From Clostridiales bacterium (GTDB taxonomy: Bacteria > Bacillota > Clostridia > Oscillospirales > JAAYXM01): a DNA stretch of 9,072 nucleotides. The notes under the pieces were generated by a model, which worked only from the letters and a program-made list of their open reading frames with translations, made no database searches and was not told where the DNA came from. Below, piece after piece: positions 1-6,408 of the stretch. Location of the stretch: the NCBI GenBank assembly GCA_012515925.1, contig JAAYXM010000056.1, positions 1 to 9,072 on the forward strand. Direction: 5' to 3'. A program made the position numbers and the translations under genes. How positions within the stretch are numbered: the stretch's first letter is position 1; each line of letters opens with the position of its first letter.

Positions 1-31
1 AATGCCGCGTAACATCCTTCAAAGTCGCCAC
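1..31 (-). CDS. LacI-family transcriptional regulator, N-terminal fragment (continues past base 1)
   Basis: Only ten codons are in the window. From a GTG at 31-29 they read M-A-T-L-K-D-V-T-R-H, which is the characteristic start of LacI/GalR repressors (typically MATIKDVARxAGVS), the beginning of the first helix of the HTH domain. A ribosome site AAGGGG (40-45) lies 8 nt upstream of the GTG. An ATG two bases further up is in another frame and stops after four codons, so GTG is the start. The gene begins 19 nt after the creatininase-family stop and is probably the last or next gene of the same operon. The family binds palindromes with a central CG, and two such sites lie in front of this operon. 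The call rests on ten residues plus context, so it is likely but not certain. Confidence 0.72.
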   Translation of the reverse strand, partial: MATLKDVTRH

Positions 32-50
32 ATACAAAACCCCTTATATA

Positions 51-785
51 TCAATTAATCTTATTATATAGGTCCTCAACCGAAAGCTCAACCATTTTTA
101 GTCCTAATTCAACGCTGCTTTCAGCCGCGCTTTGAATAAACCATGCGTCACTTTCCGGTATCCTCTCTGTTTTCACGGCGTCGGGATATAATGCCCTTAG
201 AATAGAACACTCATATTTTCCGGCATGGTCATAGCCCGTGGCTTTTTGCACTTCGGCGCTCATGGCGGGCAAAACCGTAATCCAGTTCCACGGACAATCC
301 GACGCTTCAAGCTCCTCATAATACGAAGCAAAGTCATTGCTGCCCCACCAGCCGCGGCCGCGGGTTTCCTCCAGATACTCGAAAATCAGCTTTTTTGCCG
401 CTTTCATGCACGCAAGCGTCATAGGCATGAGATTCTCTGTTTCATATTGGTGATGAATCAGCATGTAAATATTCTTAAACCCGCCGTAAAGCAGCGATTT
501 AAGTATCTGATAAATATAAGCCTCAAAAATATCAACATCTACATTAACCGTGCCGTTTTCCGGACCGCCGACGGCAAAGCTCGCAACGCCGTACCAGACC
601 GGCGGCGCGATTATTATATTTTTACGCTTTTCAAGCTCGCTTAACAGACCGAGGCAAATCTGCGTATCGCAGCCGAGCGAGCAGTGCGGGCCGTGATACT
701 CGATTGTTCCGACAGGTATGACGATGGGGGTTCTTTCGGCCTTCGCGGCTTTTATATCCCGCAGCATCATGTTCTCAAATCTCAT
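51..785 (-). CDS. creatininase-family amidohydrolase
   Basis: This 244-residue protein has the usual length of the creatininase family, cytoplasmic binuclear-metal hydrolases that cleave cyclic or linear amides (creatinine, formamidopyrimidines, mycofactocin-type peptides and others). The N-terminal signature P-V-G-T-I-E-Y-H-G-P-H with L-G-C-D-T supplies the expected metal ligands E29, H31 and D40. A later H-A-G-K-Y-E-C-S motif (187-194) matches the family's HAGxxETS. The central NGHGGN motif found in most relatives is absent; the equivalent stretch is I-H-H-Q-Y-E-T-E-N (110-118), closer to the His-Tyr-Glu arrangement I recall for true creatininase. AGGAGG sits 6 nt before the ATG. It starts 15 nt after the stop of the M24-fold gene and is surely co-transcribed with it. 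The family is firm; the substrate is not known. Confidence 0.85.
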   Translation of the reverse strand: MRFENMMLRDIKAAKAERTPIVIPVGTIEYHGPHCSLGCDTQICLGLLSELEKRKNIIIAPPVWYGVASFAVGGPENGTVNVDVDIFEAYIYQILKSLLYGGFKNIYMLIHHQYETENLMPMTLACMKAAKKLIFEYLEETRGRGWWGSNDFASYYEELEASDCPWNWITVLPAMSAEVQKATGYDHAGKYECSILRALYPDAVKTERIPESDAWFIQSAAESSVELGLKMVELSVEDLYNKIN

Positions 786-800
786 GACAAACCTCCTGCT

Positions 801-1964
801 CTAAATCTCGTGGATTTTCCCAATAGGCGAACACAGGCTCTCGCAGCCGTCTTTGCGGATGACTATTCCCTTTTCCCACCTTATGCCGAAGCTCGGTCCG
901 GAAATAAACGTATCAACCTGGAACGTCATGTTTTCGGAAAGCAGATAATCGGACGAGGTCTCCATCCACGGCGCCTCAACCTCGATAAGCCCGGTACCGT
1001 GACACGGCCCGTAAGTAAAGCCGTCTAAAAACCCGTTATCCTCATAGAACTTATAGAAGCCCTTGGCTATATCGGAGGCAAGTACCCCCGCGCGAAGCTT
1101 ACTCTCCGTCCACTTATGCGCCTCAAGACAGAATTCGACATATTTACGCTTTTCGGGCGTCAGCTTCCCGACGCAGACCGGCATACCGACGCTCGGCGAA
1201 TACCCGTCAACCTTTGCGGACAGGTTCAGCTGCACCAAATCCCCGTCGTTGATAACCCGGTAGCCCGGGCGCGAAATAGCGTGCCGCGTTGACTTTTCGC
1301 TGAACACGTACATCGGAAGGCCCTCGTACTCCGCGCCGTTTTCGTATATGACGCGCTGCGCGATACCCACCATCTGAAGCTCCGTAACTCCAGGCTTAAG
1401 GTTCTTTATAACCTCTTTCGTCGCGAGCTCGACGATTCGAAATCCCTCGCGCATGCAGTTTAACTCATTTTCGGATTTTATTGTCCGAAGCTTTATCATA
1501 ATATCATCCGCGTTAACGATTTCCGCGTCGGGATAACACTCTTTAAGTCCCTCCAGCATAGCAACCGTCATATCAAGATATCCGCCGATACCGATACGAA
1601 TCCTGTTGCCGGCGATTCCGATACTCTTGAACGCGTCTTTGTAAGTGCTTGACTTAAACTCGGGGTAGGCGGGATTAGCGGATTCGCGGTAGTACAGAGA
1701 CGGAAAAATATTTGTAATCCTGCTTACGTCCGCCGCGAATATCTTGCATTCCGGCCCGACCATCAAAGCCGCCCCGCCGGAAGCGGAAATCGCAACCCCC
1801 GCGCGCTCGAAAAGCGGCCAGAAGCCCGAAAAATACCTGACATTCGCATAGTCAGACTCGGTGGAGTTTACGAGCAGCACGTCAAGCCCAGCCTTTTGCG
1901 TAAGCTCCGCCGCCTTTTTAATCCTTTCGTGATATTCATAATCCGGTATACATACTCTGTTCAT
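801..1964 (-). CDS. M24/creatinase-fold protein (Xaa-Pro peptidase-like) lacking the metal ligands
   Basis: The ATG at 1964 is chosen over the one at 1979 because GGAGG lies 8 nt upstream of it; the earlier ATG has no ribosome site and lies only about 14 nt from the predicted transcript start. The protein is 387 residues: a creatinase-type N-terminal domain (about 10-150) followed by a pita-bread M24 domain (about 160-380). The M24 landmarks can be followed: H228 in RHAISRP, L-V-Q-L-N-L (two-metal Asp replaced by N247), S258 where the second Asp should be, H322 in CHGTG, D351 in place of the first Glu, and E364 in RWEKG. Three of five metal ligands are therefore changed, as in creatinase, which uses the fold without metal. 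However, I see no equivalent of creatinase's substrate Glu after the second ligand. Pairing with a creatininase-family gene suggests C-N bond hydrolysis of a small guanidine- or amide-type compound; this is inference. Confidence 0.82.
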   Translation of the reverse strand: MNRVCIPDYEYHERIKKAAELTQKAGLDVLLVNSTESDYANVRYFSGFWPLFERAGVAISASGGAALMVGPECKIFAADVSRITNIFPSLYYRESANPAYPEFKSSTYKDAFKSIGIAGNRIRIGIGGYLDMTVAMLEGLKECYPDAEIVNADDIMIKLRTIKSENELNCMREGFRIVELATKEVIKNLKPGVTELQMVGIAQRVIYENGAEYEGLPMYVFSEKSTRHAISRPGYRVINDGDLVQLNLSAKVDGYSPSVGMPVCVGKLTPEKRKYVEFCLEAHKWTESKLRAGVLASDIAKGFYKFYEDNGFLDGFTYGPCHGTGLIEVEAPWMETSSDYLLSENMTFQVDTFISGPSFGIRWEKGIVIRKDGCESLCSPIGKIHEI

Positions 1965-1975
1965 TTCTTCATCCT

Positions 1976-1995
1976 CCATGACAACGTTTTCATGG
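1976..1995. promoter_or_regulatory. LacI-type operator O1 overlapping the transcription start
   Basis: CCATGACAACGTTTTCATGG is a 20-bp palindrome with a single mismatched pair and a central CG, the form bound by LacI/GalR-family proteins and by CcpA (it fits TGWAANCGNTNWCA at 13 of 14 positions). It covers the predicted +1 of the minus-strand promoter at 2000-2028, the standard position for repression. The probable ligand-responsive repressor is the LacI-type gene at the left edge; CcpA cannot be excluded. Confidence 0.7.
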
Positions 1996-1999
1996 GGTA

Positions 2000-2028
2000 A
2001 TTATATAATTATATTTGCATTATGTCAA
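2000..2028 (-). promoter_or_regulatory. consensus sigma-A promoter of the M24/creatininase/lacI operon
   Basis: On the minus strand TTGACA (2023-2028) is followed after exactly 17 bases by TATAAT (2000-2005), a perfect match to both housekeeping boxes. The start of transcription would be near 1993, giving a leader of about 29 nt to the ATG at 1964. A promoter this strong would normally need repression, and operator O1 lies across its start site. Confidence 0.85.
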
Positions 2029-2109
2029 TGTATTTTTTACAACTAAGTAAATTGCATAAAGCATTATAATAATACTTAATATTAGTATCCAATCGTCCGC
2101 AATAAAAAA

Positions 2110-2123
2110 TGATAACGTTTTCA
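2110..2123. promoter_or_regulatory. LacI-type operator O2
   Basis: TGATAACGTTTTCA differs from the core of O1 (TGACAACGTTTTCA) at one base and also fits the LacI/CcpA consensus at 13 of 14 positions. Centre-to-centre distance to O1 is 131 bp. It lies 208 bp before the epimerase-like gene on the plus strand, so it could bring that gene under the same regulator or serve as an auxiliary site for looping. Confidence 0.6.
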
Positions 2124-2331
2124 CTATATTTCAGTTATGAACTCGAAAATCGCCCGCGTTTTTTACAGAATATTACAATAAAATGATTGATATTGAGCGT
2201 AAATGCTTGGTAAAAAGCTTATATCTGCTTGATAGCTCAATCAAACGATAAAACATGGACAACCGATTTCTTTTAATGTATTCTAAGCATAAGCTGAGGA
2301 GATAAAAAAATATTAACAGGAGTGAAACGGT

Positions 2332-3417
2332 ATGTTTATTAAGCTGCCCTTACATAAGCGGTATTTTACCGAAAAGGAGACAACACTGGTTGAGTTCGGA
2401 GATATGCGCGCGACGGCGTTTCGCTATACGACGGGCGTCTGCGGCTTACGGGTGTTCAATAAAAACGGCTATGTCGAAATGCTGCCGTTTCAGGGCCAGC
2501 AGATTTGGCGAATGAACTTTCTAAACCACGAGCTTACTATGAAAACCGCGTTCGACGAGCCCCGCCCGACAACGGATTTCCTGTCAACCTACGGTGGGTT
2601 TCTGCTGCACTGCGGTCTTACGGCAATCGGAGTTCCGGGCGCAAACGACACTCACCCGCTGCACGGCGAGCTGCCGAACGCTTCGTATTCCGACGCCTGG
2701 CTTGTAACCGGCAAGGACGAAAACGGCGAGTACATATCCGTTTGCGGCAGCTATCGTTTTACCGTGGGCTTTGAGAAGGATTATACATTCTCCCCCGAGA
2801 TGCGTCTTTACCGTGACAAAACCACGGTCGGACTGAATGTTGATATATCGAATCTGCGCTCTGATCCTCTGGAATACGCCTATCTCTGCCATATCAACTT
2901 CAGGCCCGAGGACGGCAGCCGCCTTTTGGCCACGACAAAGTTCGACAAAGACCATGTTTATACGCACTGGATTATTCCTGACGGTTTAGACGCTGAAAAA
3001 GCCGCGAGATTAAACGCTTATTTTGACAAGCTTGATGAGGATATAGCGGTTCAAAACAGGGTTGACGGCAAAACGCAGGTATATGACCCTGAAATAGTGT
3101 TTACAATAAAGTTTATACCTGACGAAAACGGGTACGCGCACTCAATGCAATACCTGCCGGACGGGTACGCGCATTACGTAAGGCATAACCTGCCCATGGG
3201 ACTGCGCTGGATTTCACGCACCGGTGACGAAGACGCTCTCGGATTGGTTCTTCCGTCAACGGGTGAGCACCTCGGATATAACTACATGAAAAGCAAGGGA
3301 CAGATGCGTTATTTAGCGCCAAAAAGCGGAGTCGGCTATTCTATGGAAATCGGCATACTATCTCCCGATAACGCGGAGAAAACATCAAGTCTGATAGAAA
3401 GCATCGTAACCCGGTAA
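2332..3417 (+). CDS. DUF4432 / aldose 1-epimerase-like protein
   Basis: The 361-residue protein has no signal peptide and looks like the DUF4432 branch of the galactose-mutarotase superfamily (all-beta supersandwich, cytoplasmic, acting on the anomeric carbon of sugars). Supporting stretches are M-L-P-F-Q-G-Q-Q-I-W (50-59), H-P-L-H-G-E-L-P-N-A (108-117), the Y-L-C-H-I-N-F segment with H187, and S-M-E-I-G near the C terminus with E339. By analogy with GalM, H111 or H187 and E339 are candidate acid/base residues; that assignment is inference. An AGGAG lies 9 nt before the ATG. The gene is divergent from the M24/creatininase operon and converges on the deoR-type gene. Its neighbours (sugar regulator, dehydrogenase, rhamnulokinase) fit a role in sugar mutarotation. 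The substrate cannot be read from the sequence. Confidence 0.78.
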   Translation: MFIKLPLHKRYFTEKETTLVEFGDMRATAFRYTTGVCGLRVFNKNGYVEMLPFQGQQIWRMNFLNHELTMKTAFDEPRPTTDFLSTYGGFLLHCGLTAIGVPGANDTHPLHGELPNASYSDAWLVTGKDENGEYISVCGSYRFTVGFEKDYTFSPEMRLYRDKTTVGLNVDISNLRSDPLEYAYLCHINFRPEDGSRLLATTKFDKDHVYTHWIIPDGLDAEKAARLNAYFDKLDEDIAVQNRVDGKTQVYDPEIVFTIKFIPDENGYAHSMQYLPDGYAHYVRHNLPMGLRWISRTGDEDALGLVLPSTGEHLGYNYMKSKGQMRYLAPKSGVGYSMEIGILSPDNAEKTSSLIESIVTR

Positions 3418-3418
3418 C

Positions 3419-3442
3419 TAACCTCGGCTTTGGCCGCGGTTA
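3419..3442. terminator. hairpin between convergent genes
   Basis: TAACC-t-CGGC, loop TTTG, GCCG-c-GGTTA forms a nine-pair stem with one internal mismatch. It begins two bases after the epimerase-like stop and contains the TAA stop of the convergent deoR-type gene. The U-tract is weak on both strands (CTTATATA on plus), so efficient termination is uncertain. Confidence 0.5.
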
Positions 3443-4189
3443 CTTATATATGACAGCGCATTTCGCGTTTTCCAGAAATTTATCCGAGGGTTTTTTATCC
3501 GTGATTATCACGTCAATATCGTTTACGTCGCAAACCTTGCAGAAATAATTCGTGTCGAACTTGGTACTGTCGCAGAGCAGAATACGCTTAGCCGCGTTTT
3601 CGAACATCGCCCTCTTGACGGTCGCGTTGTCCTCAAGAGCTTCGGTGCTGCCGCACGCTATGGATACGCCGCAGCATGAGAAAAACAAAACATCCGCGTA
3701 AAACTTTGAAATACCGTCAAGCGCGCTCTGCCCCACAAGGGCGGAATTGTTCCGTATTAAACCGCCGCTGCAGAATACCCTGGCCGTGGTTTTTTCGTTC
3801 AGTATGTTAAGCGACATTACCCCGTTTGTAAGTACGGTGAGTCAGTCATACTCCCCTAAATGCGACGCCAGAACGGTTACGGTTGAGCTCGGGTCCATAA
3901 ACAGCGTGGCGCCGTTTGAGACATATCTTAGCGCAAGCCTTGCTATATACTCTTTTTTCTCCCTGTCCCTGTTCATGCGCACCAGAAGCGGCTCGTCGCT
4001 GCTGATTCCCTCGATTAGCGCCGCGCCCCCACGTACACGCTTAATCATGTTTCTCTTCTGCATTTCTACAAGGTCGCGCCTTATCGTCGCCTCGCTTGCG
4101 TAGAGCTCCCGGCTTAAATAAGACACCGTCGCGCATTTGCGCTTTTTTATTATCTCGATTATTCTCTGCTGTCTTTCGAGTATAAACAT
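3440..4189 (-). pseudogene. DeoR-family transcriptional regulator interrupted by an in-frame TGA
   Basis: Read as one frame from the ATG at 4189 (AGGAG 8 nt upstream), it has 249 positions, the normal DeoR-family length. Residues 1-60 are a DeoR HTH, with L-E-R-Q-Q-R-I-I at the N terminus, recognition region S-E-A-T-I-R-R-D-L (32-40) and R-G-G-A (53-56). A sugar-phosphate sensor domain follows: D-P-S-S-T (99-103, family D-x-G-T-T), L-T-V-L-T-N (117-122), G-G-L-I-R and C-D-S-T-K-F (206-211). Codon 116 (3842-3844) is TGA, between E-Y-D and the conserved L-T-V-L-T-N; the frame is otherwise open and well conserved on both sides. One base change would restore it (CGA Arg or GGA Gly to TGA, or TGG Trp to TGA). 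As written, translation gives a 115-residue DNA-binding piece, with a possible restart at ATG 3817 for the sensor half. It may be a recent pseudogene, a sequencing error or read-through. It probably controls the divergent SDR-PHP-rhaB operon. Confidence 0.82.
3842..3844 (-). other. premature TGA inside the deoR-type frame
   Basis: The stop is in context GAC-TGA-CTC. The next base C is regarded as a poor termination context for UGA, so some read-through is conceivable. Upstream and downstream halves are in the same frame, so no frameshift is involved. Confidence 0.85.
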
Positions 4190-4201
4190 ATCCCCAACTC
4201 C

Positions 4202-4227
4202 TGATTGATTTTGATTGGTTTTGATTG
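4202..4227 (-). repeat. three direct repeats (CAATCA core, 10-bp period), probable DeoR operator
   Basis: TGATTG occurs on the plus strand at 4202, 4212 and 4222, giving CAATCAAAAC-like units in the direction of the deoR-type gene, spaced exactly one helical turn. They lie between its -10 box and its ribosome site, about -5 to +22. DeoR-family repressors such as Bacillus IolR are known to bind tandem direct repeats containing a YCAA core, so autoregulation, with control of the divergent operon, is the natural reading. Confidence 0.6.
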
Positions 4228-4255
4228 AAATTATAGCATGATATGCTGTTATAAG
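4225..4255 (+). promoter_or_regulatory. possible promoter of the SDR-PHP-rhaB operon
   Basis: TTGAAA (4225-4230) and TATAAG (4250-4255) preceded by TGT form a candidate with a long 19-base spacer that overlaps the deoR-type promoter and adjoins the repeats. An alternative -10 is TATAAA at 4311-4316 without a good -35. Neither is strong. Confidence 0.25.
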
Positions 4256-4258
4256 CAA
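4230..4258 (-). promoter_or_regulatory. promoter of the deoR-type gene (extended -10)
   Basis: On the minus strand TTGCTT (4253-4258), 17 bases, then TATAAT (4230-4235) preceded by TGC, giving an extended -10. Start would be near 4223. A perfect inverted repeat AGCAT-GAT-ATGCT (4235-4247) lies in the spacer and could be an additional protein site. Confidence 0.65.
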
Positions 4259-4343
4259 TATATACGCTAATTATAGACTATTCTGACTATTTGTTGTATT
4301 CTAATATTGATATAAATGCTCGTTTCTGTTTGGAGGAATAATC

Positions 4344-5219
4344 ATGATAGATTTAAGCAGCTGGAAAAAAATCGCGGCCGATAAGGTTAATTCCCGCGAC
4401 GCCGCCCCGGGCAGACTGTCCGGTAAAATCGCGGTTGTGACGGGCGGCGCGCAGGGTTTAGGACGCGGCATCTGCGAGGGCATATACAAGGAGGGCGCGT
4501 CAGTCGTAATAGCGGATATAAACCGCGACGAGGGCGAAAAGTTTGAGAAGGCCCTCGGCGGCCGCGCAAAATTCATATATACGAACGTGACGGACGAGGA
4601 AAGCGTCGCGAATCTTATGGCCGAAACCGTTTCGCATTTCGGCGGTATAGATTTGCTTATAAGCAACGCGGGCGTATTGAGGGCGGGGCCTTTGGGCGAG
4701 CTCGAATGTGCCGATTTTGAATTTGTAACACGCGTAAACTATATCGCGTATTTTATCTGCGCGAAATACGCGAGCGAGATAATGAAAGCCCAGCATGAGG
4801 CAAACCCCGACTGGCGCGGGGACATCATTGAAATCAACTCCAAATCCGGGCTTGCGGGCAGCAATAAAAACTCGGCGTACGCGGGCAGCAAGTTCGGCGG
4901 TATCGGGCTCACCGCGAGCTTTGCGCTCGAGCTGTGCGAATATAACATAAAAGTAAACGCAATCTGCCCGGGCAACTACCTTGACGGCCCGCTGTGGACA
5001 AACCCGGAAAACGGCCTGTTCGTGCAATACCTGAAGGCCGGGAAGGTTCCGGGCGCGAAAACAACGGAGGACGTTAAAAAGCATTACGAGAGCATGGTGC
5101 CCATGCGCCGCGGCGTTTACCCCTCGGATATAGTCAGGGCGATACTGTACGCGGTGGAGCAGGAATACGAGACGGGTCAGGCAATACCCGTCACAGGCGG
5201 CCAGATAATGCTGCACTGA
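4344..5219 (+). CDS. SDR-family NAD-dependent dehydrogenase, sorbitol-6-phosphate 2-dehydrogenase-like
   Basis: A 291-residue classical short-chain dehydrogenase, slightly long because of about 25 extra N-terminal residues. The Rossmann motif T-G-G-A-Q-G-L-G spans 33-40; D58 at the end of strand 2 favours NAD(H) over NADP(H). N-A-G is at 108-110, and the catalytic set is S166, Y179 and K183 (Y-A-G-S-K). The C-terminal half (P-G-N-Y-L-D-G-P, V-P-M-R-R-G, then T-G-Q-A-I-P-V-T-G-G-Q ending at the last residues) resembles E. coli SrlD and related polyol or ketose dehydrogenases. A likely reaction is interconversion of a sugar alcohol and a ketose. GGAGG lies 7 nt before the ATG. It is the first gene of the operon; the PHP gene follows after 19 nt. 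The family is firm and the substrate open. Confidence 0.88.
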   Translation: MIDLSSWKKIAADKVNSRDAAPGRLSGKIAVVTGGAQGLGRGICEGIYKEGASVVIADINRDEGEKFEKALGGRAKFIYTNVTDEESVANLMAETVSHFGGIDLLISNAGVLRAGPLGELECADFEFVTRVNYIAYFICAKYASEIMKAQHEANPDWRGDIIEINSKSGLAGSNKNSAYAGSKFGGIGLTASFALELCEYNIKVNAICPGNYLDGPLWTNPENGLFVQYLKAGKVPGAKTTEDVKKHYESMVPMRRGVYPSDIVRAILYAVEQEYETGQAIPVTGGQIMLH

Positions 5220-5238
5220 TTGCAAGGAGTTATAAAAA

Positions 5239-6396
5239 GTGATTGATACAGACCTTTTAGGAAGATTAAACGCGCCCGATGAAAAAAGCCGGATAGAAAA
5301 CCTCGCGGCGACAGCGCAATCCGCGCGTTTTCCCGAGCCCGAACACTGGTGCGTCAATAACCATATACATACGACATACTCGTTTTCGCCGTACTCGCCT
5401 GCCGCGGCGGTATACTTCGCGCGCGCCGCGGGGCTCGCCTCCGCGGGCATAGTGGACCACGACAGTATAGGCGGGGCGCGGGAGTTTATCAGGGCGGGTG
5501 AAATACTCAATATGCCCGTTACAATCGGGGTTGAGCTGCGGCTGTCCATGGCGGAAAGCGTGTTCGAAAGCCGTCGCACAAACCACCCCGACCAGGTCGG
5601 CGTAAGCTATTTCGTGCTGCACGGAATACCCGAAAAACACATAGACACCGTTAACGCGTTCCTGACGCCGGTAAGGGAACACCGGAAAGCCCGTATCGGA
5701 CAAATGACGGTCAGGCTGAACGAAATTCTGAGCCGCGAAGGAATACATATCGATTTCAAACAGCATGTGCTCCCGCTTTCGATGTATGATAAGGGCGGCA
5801 GCGTTACCGAGCGTCATCTGCTGCTCGCCGCGGCGTACGCGCTGACAAAACATGCCGGCCGCGGGGAAAAGCTTATAAGCCTTCTCGGCAGAATAGGTGT
5901 CGCGGGTTTAAGCGAAAAACAGCTTAATATGCTCTATGATACGGATTATTATTTCTATGAATACGATTTGCTCGGGATATTAAAAGGTTATTTCCTCGAG
6001 CGGATATACATCGACGCCGCGGACGAATGCCCGGGTATCGACGCGGCGGCGGAGCTTACTCAAAAAACAGGCTCGATTCTCTGCTACGCGTATCTGGGCG
6101 ACGTGACCGAGTCTGTTACCGGCGATAAGAAAGCCTTAAAGTTTGAGGACGATTACATAGAGGAGCTGTTCGGGTTTTTAAGCGAAAAGGGAGTTAACGC
6201 GATAGCGTATATGCCGACGAGAAACACGGCAAAACAGCTTAAAACCGTAAAAGAATTATGCGAAAAGTACGACATGCTCGAAATCTGCGGCGAGGATATA
6301 AACTCGCCGCGGCAGAGCTTTGTATGCGAGAAGCTTAAGCTTTCCGAGCATGAAAACCTGATAAAATCCACACAGCTGCTGCTTAACAAAACGTAG
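5239..6396 (+). CDS. PHP-domain protein (putative phosphoesterase, atypical)
   Basis: Starts at GTG with AAGGAG 9 nt upstream; 385 residues, no signal peptide. The PHP (polymerase and histidinol phosphatase) signature is clear: H42-I-H44-T with Y-S-F-S, D-H-D at 73-75, E99 in G-V-E, H128 in V-L-H-G, and an R-H motif at 192, all usual metal ligands or neighbours. Two later ligands appear replaced: Y285 where the AHP histidine is expected, and N355 in G-E-D-I-N where GSDxH ends in His; D353 is kept. PHP enzymes normally hold three metals and hydrolyse phosphate esters, so this one may have fewer metals or another chemistry. It is longer than TrpH-type enzymes (about 280 residues) owing to an insert around 195-260 rich in Tyr and Leu. 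Its place between a dehydrogenase and a rhamnulokinase suggests action on a sugar phosphate or related metabolite; this is inference. Confidence 0.8.
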   Translation: MIDTDLLGRLNAPDEKSRIENLAATAQSARFPEPEHWCVNNHIHTTYSFSPYSPAAAVYFARAAGLASAGIVDHDSIGGAREFIRAGEILNMPVTIGVELRLSMAESVFESRRTNHPDQVGVSYFVLHGIPEKHIDTVNAFLTPVREHRKARIGQMTVRLNEILSREGIHIDFKQHVLPLSMYDKGGSVTERHLLLAAAYALTKHAGRGEKLISLLGRIGVAGLSEKQLNMLYDTDYYFYEYDLLGILKGYFLERIYIDAADECPGIDAAAELTQKTGSILCYAYLGDVTESVTGDKKALKFEDDYIEELFGFLSEKGVNAIAYMPTRNTAKQLKTVKELCEKYDMLEICGEDINSPRQSFVCEKLKLSEHENLIKSTQLLLNKT

Positions 6397-6408
6397 GGAG
6401 GGAATATA

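Larger units (their letters stand above)
1996..2331. other. AT-rich divergent regulatory region
   Basis: No gene is seen in these 336 bases. Besides the minus-strand promoter and operator O2, it holds an inverted repeat TTGAT-6-ATCAA (2229-2244) whose right half reads CAATCAAAC, close to the repeat unit in front of the deoR-type gene. The plus-strand promoter for the gene at 2332 is not obvious. The best guesses are TTGCAT (2052-2057) with TTAATA (2076-2081), and TTGATA (2187-2192) with TGG-TAAAAA (2208-2216); both are weak. Confidence 0.5.

Noticed and set aside
225..1028. Plus-strand open frames opposite the creatininase and M24-fold genes
   Set aside because: Both lie antisense to clear protein families, have no family motif, and show compositions typical of shadow translation.
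1965..1979. Upstream ATG (1979) as start of the M24-fold gene
   Set aside because: No ribosome site precedes it and it overlaps operator O1, while ATG 1964 has GGAGG at 8 nt spacing.
1976..2123. Operators taken as pure CcpA cre sites
   Set aside because: They fit cre about as well, but the LacI-type gene in the same operon is the simpler partner; CcpA remains an alternative rather than the main call.
3842..3844. TGA reassigned to Trp or Gly, or a selenocysteine codon
   Set aside because: Intact genes in the window end in TGA followed at once by the next gene's ribosome site, and no selenocysteine position is expected in DeoR proteins.
4190..4258. Upstream ATG (4258) as start of the deoR-type gene
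   Set aside because: It would place the promoter -10 box and the direct repeats inside the coding region and add 23 residues not found in the family; ATG 4189 has a good ribosome site.
4500..5579. Long minus-strand open frame across the SDR and PHP genes
   Set aside because: It is antisense to two strongly supported genes, spans their boundary, has no ribosome site or recognisable motif, and has the Arg/Ala-rich composition expected of a shadow frame.
5266..5853. Minus-strand open frame opposite the PHP gene
   Set aside because: Antisense to the PHP signature region, Arg-rich and without a recognisable domain or ribosome site.
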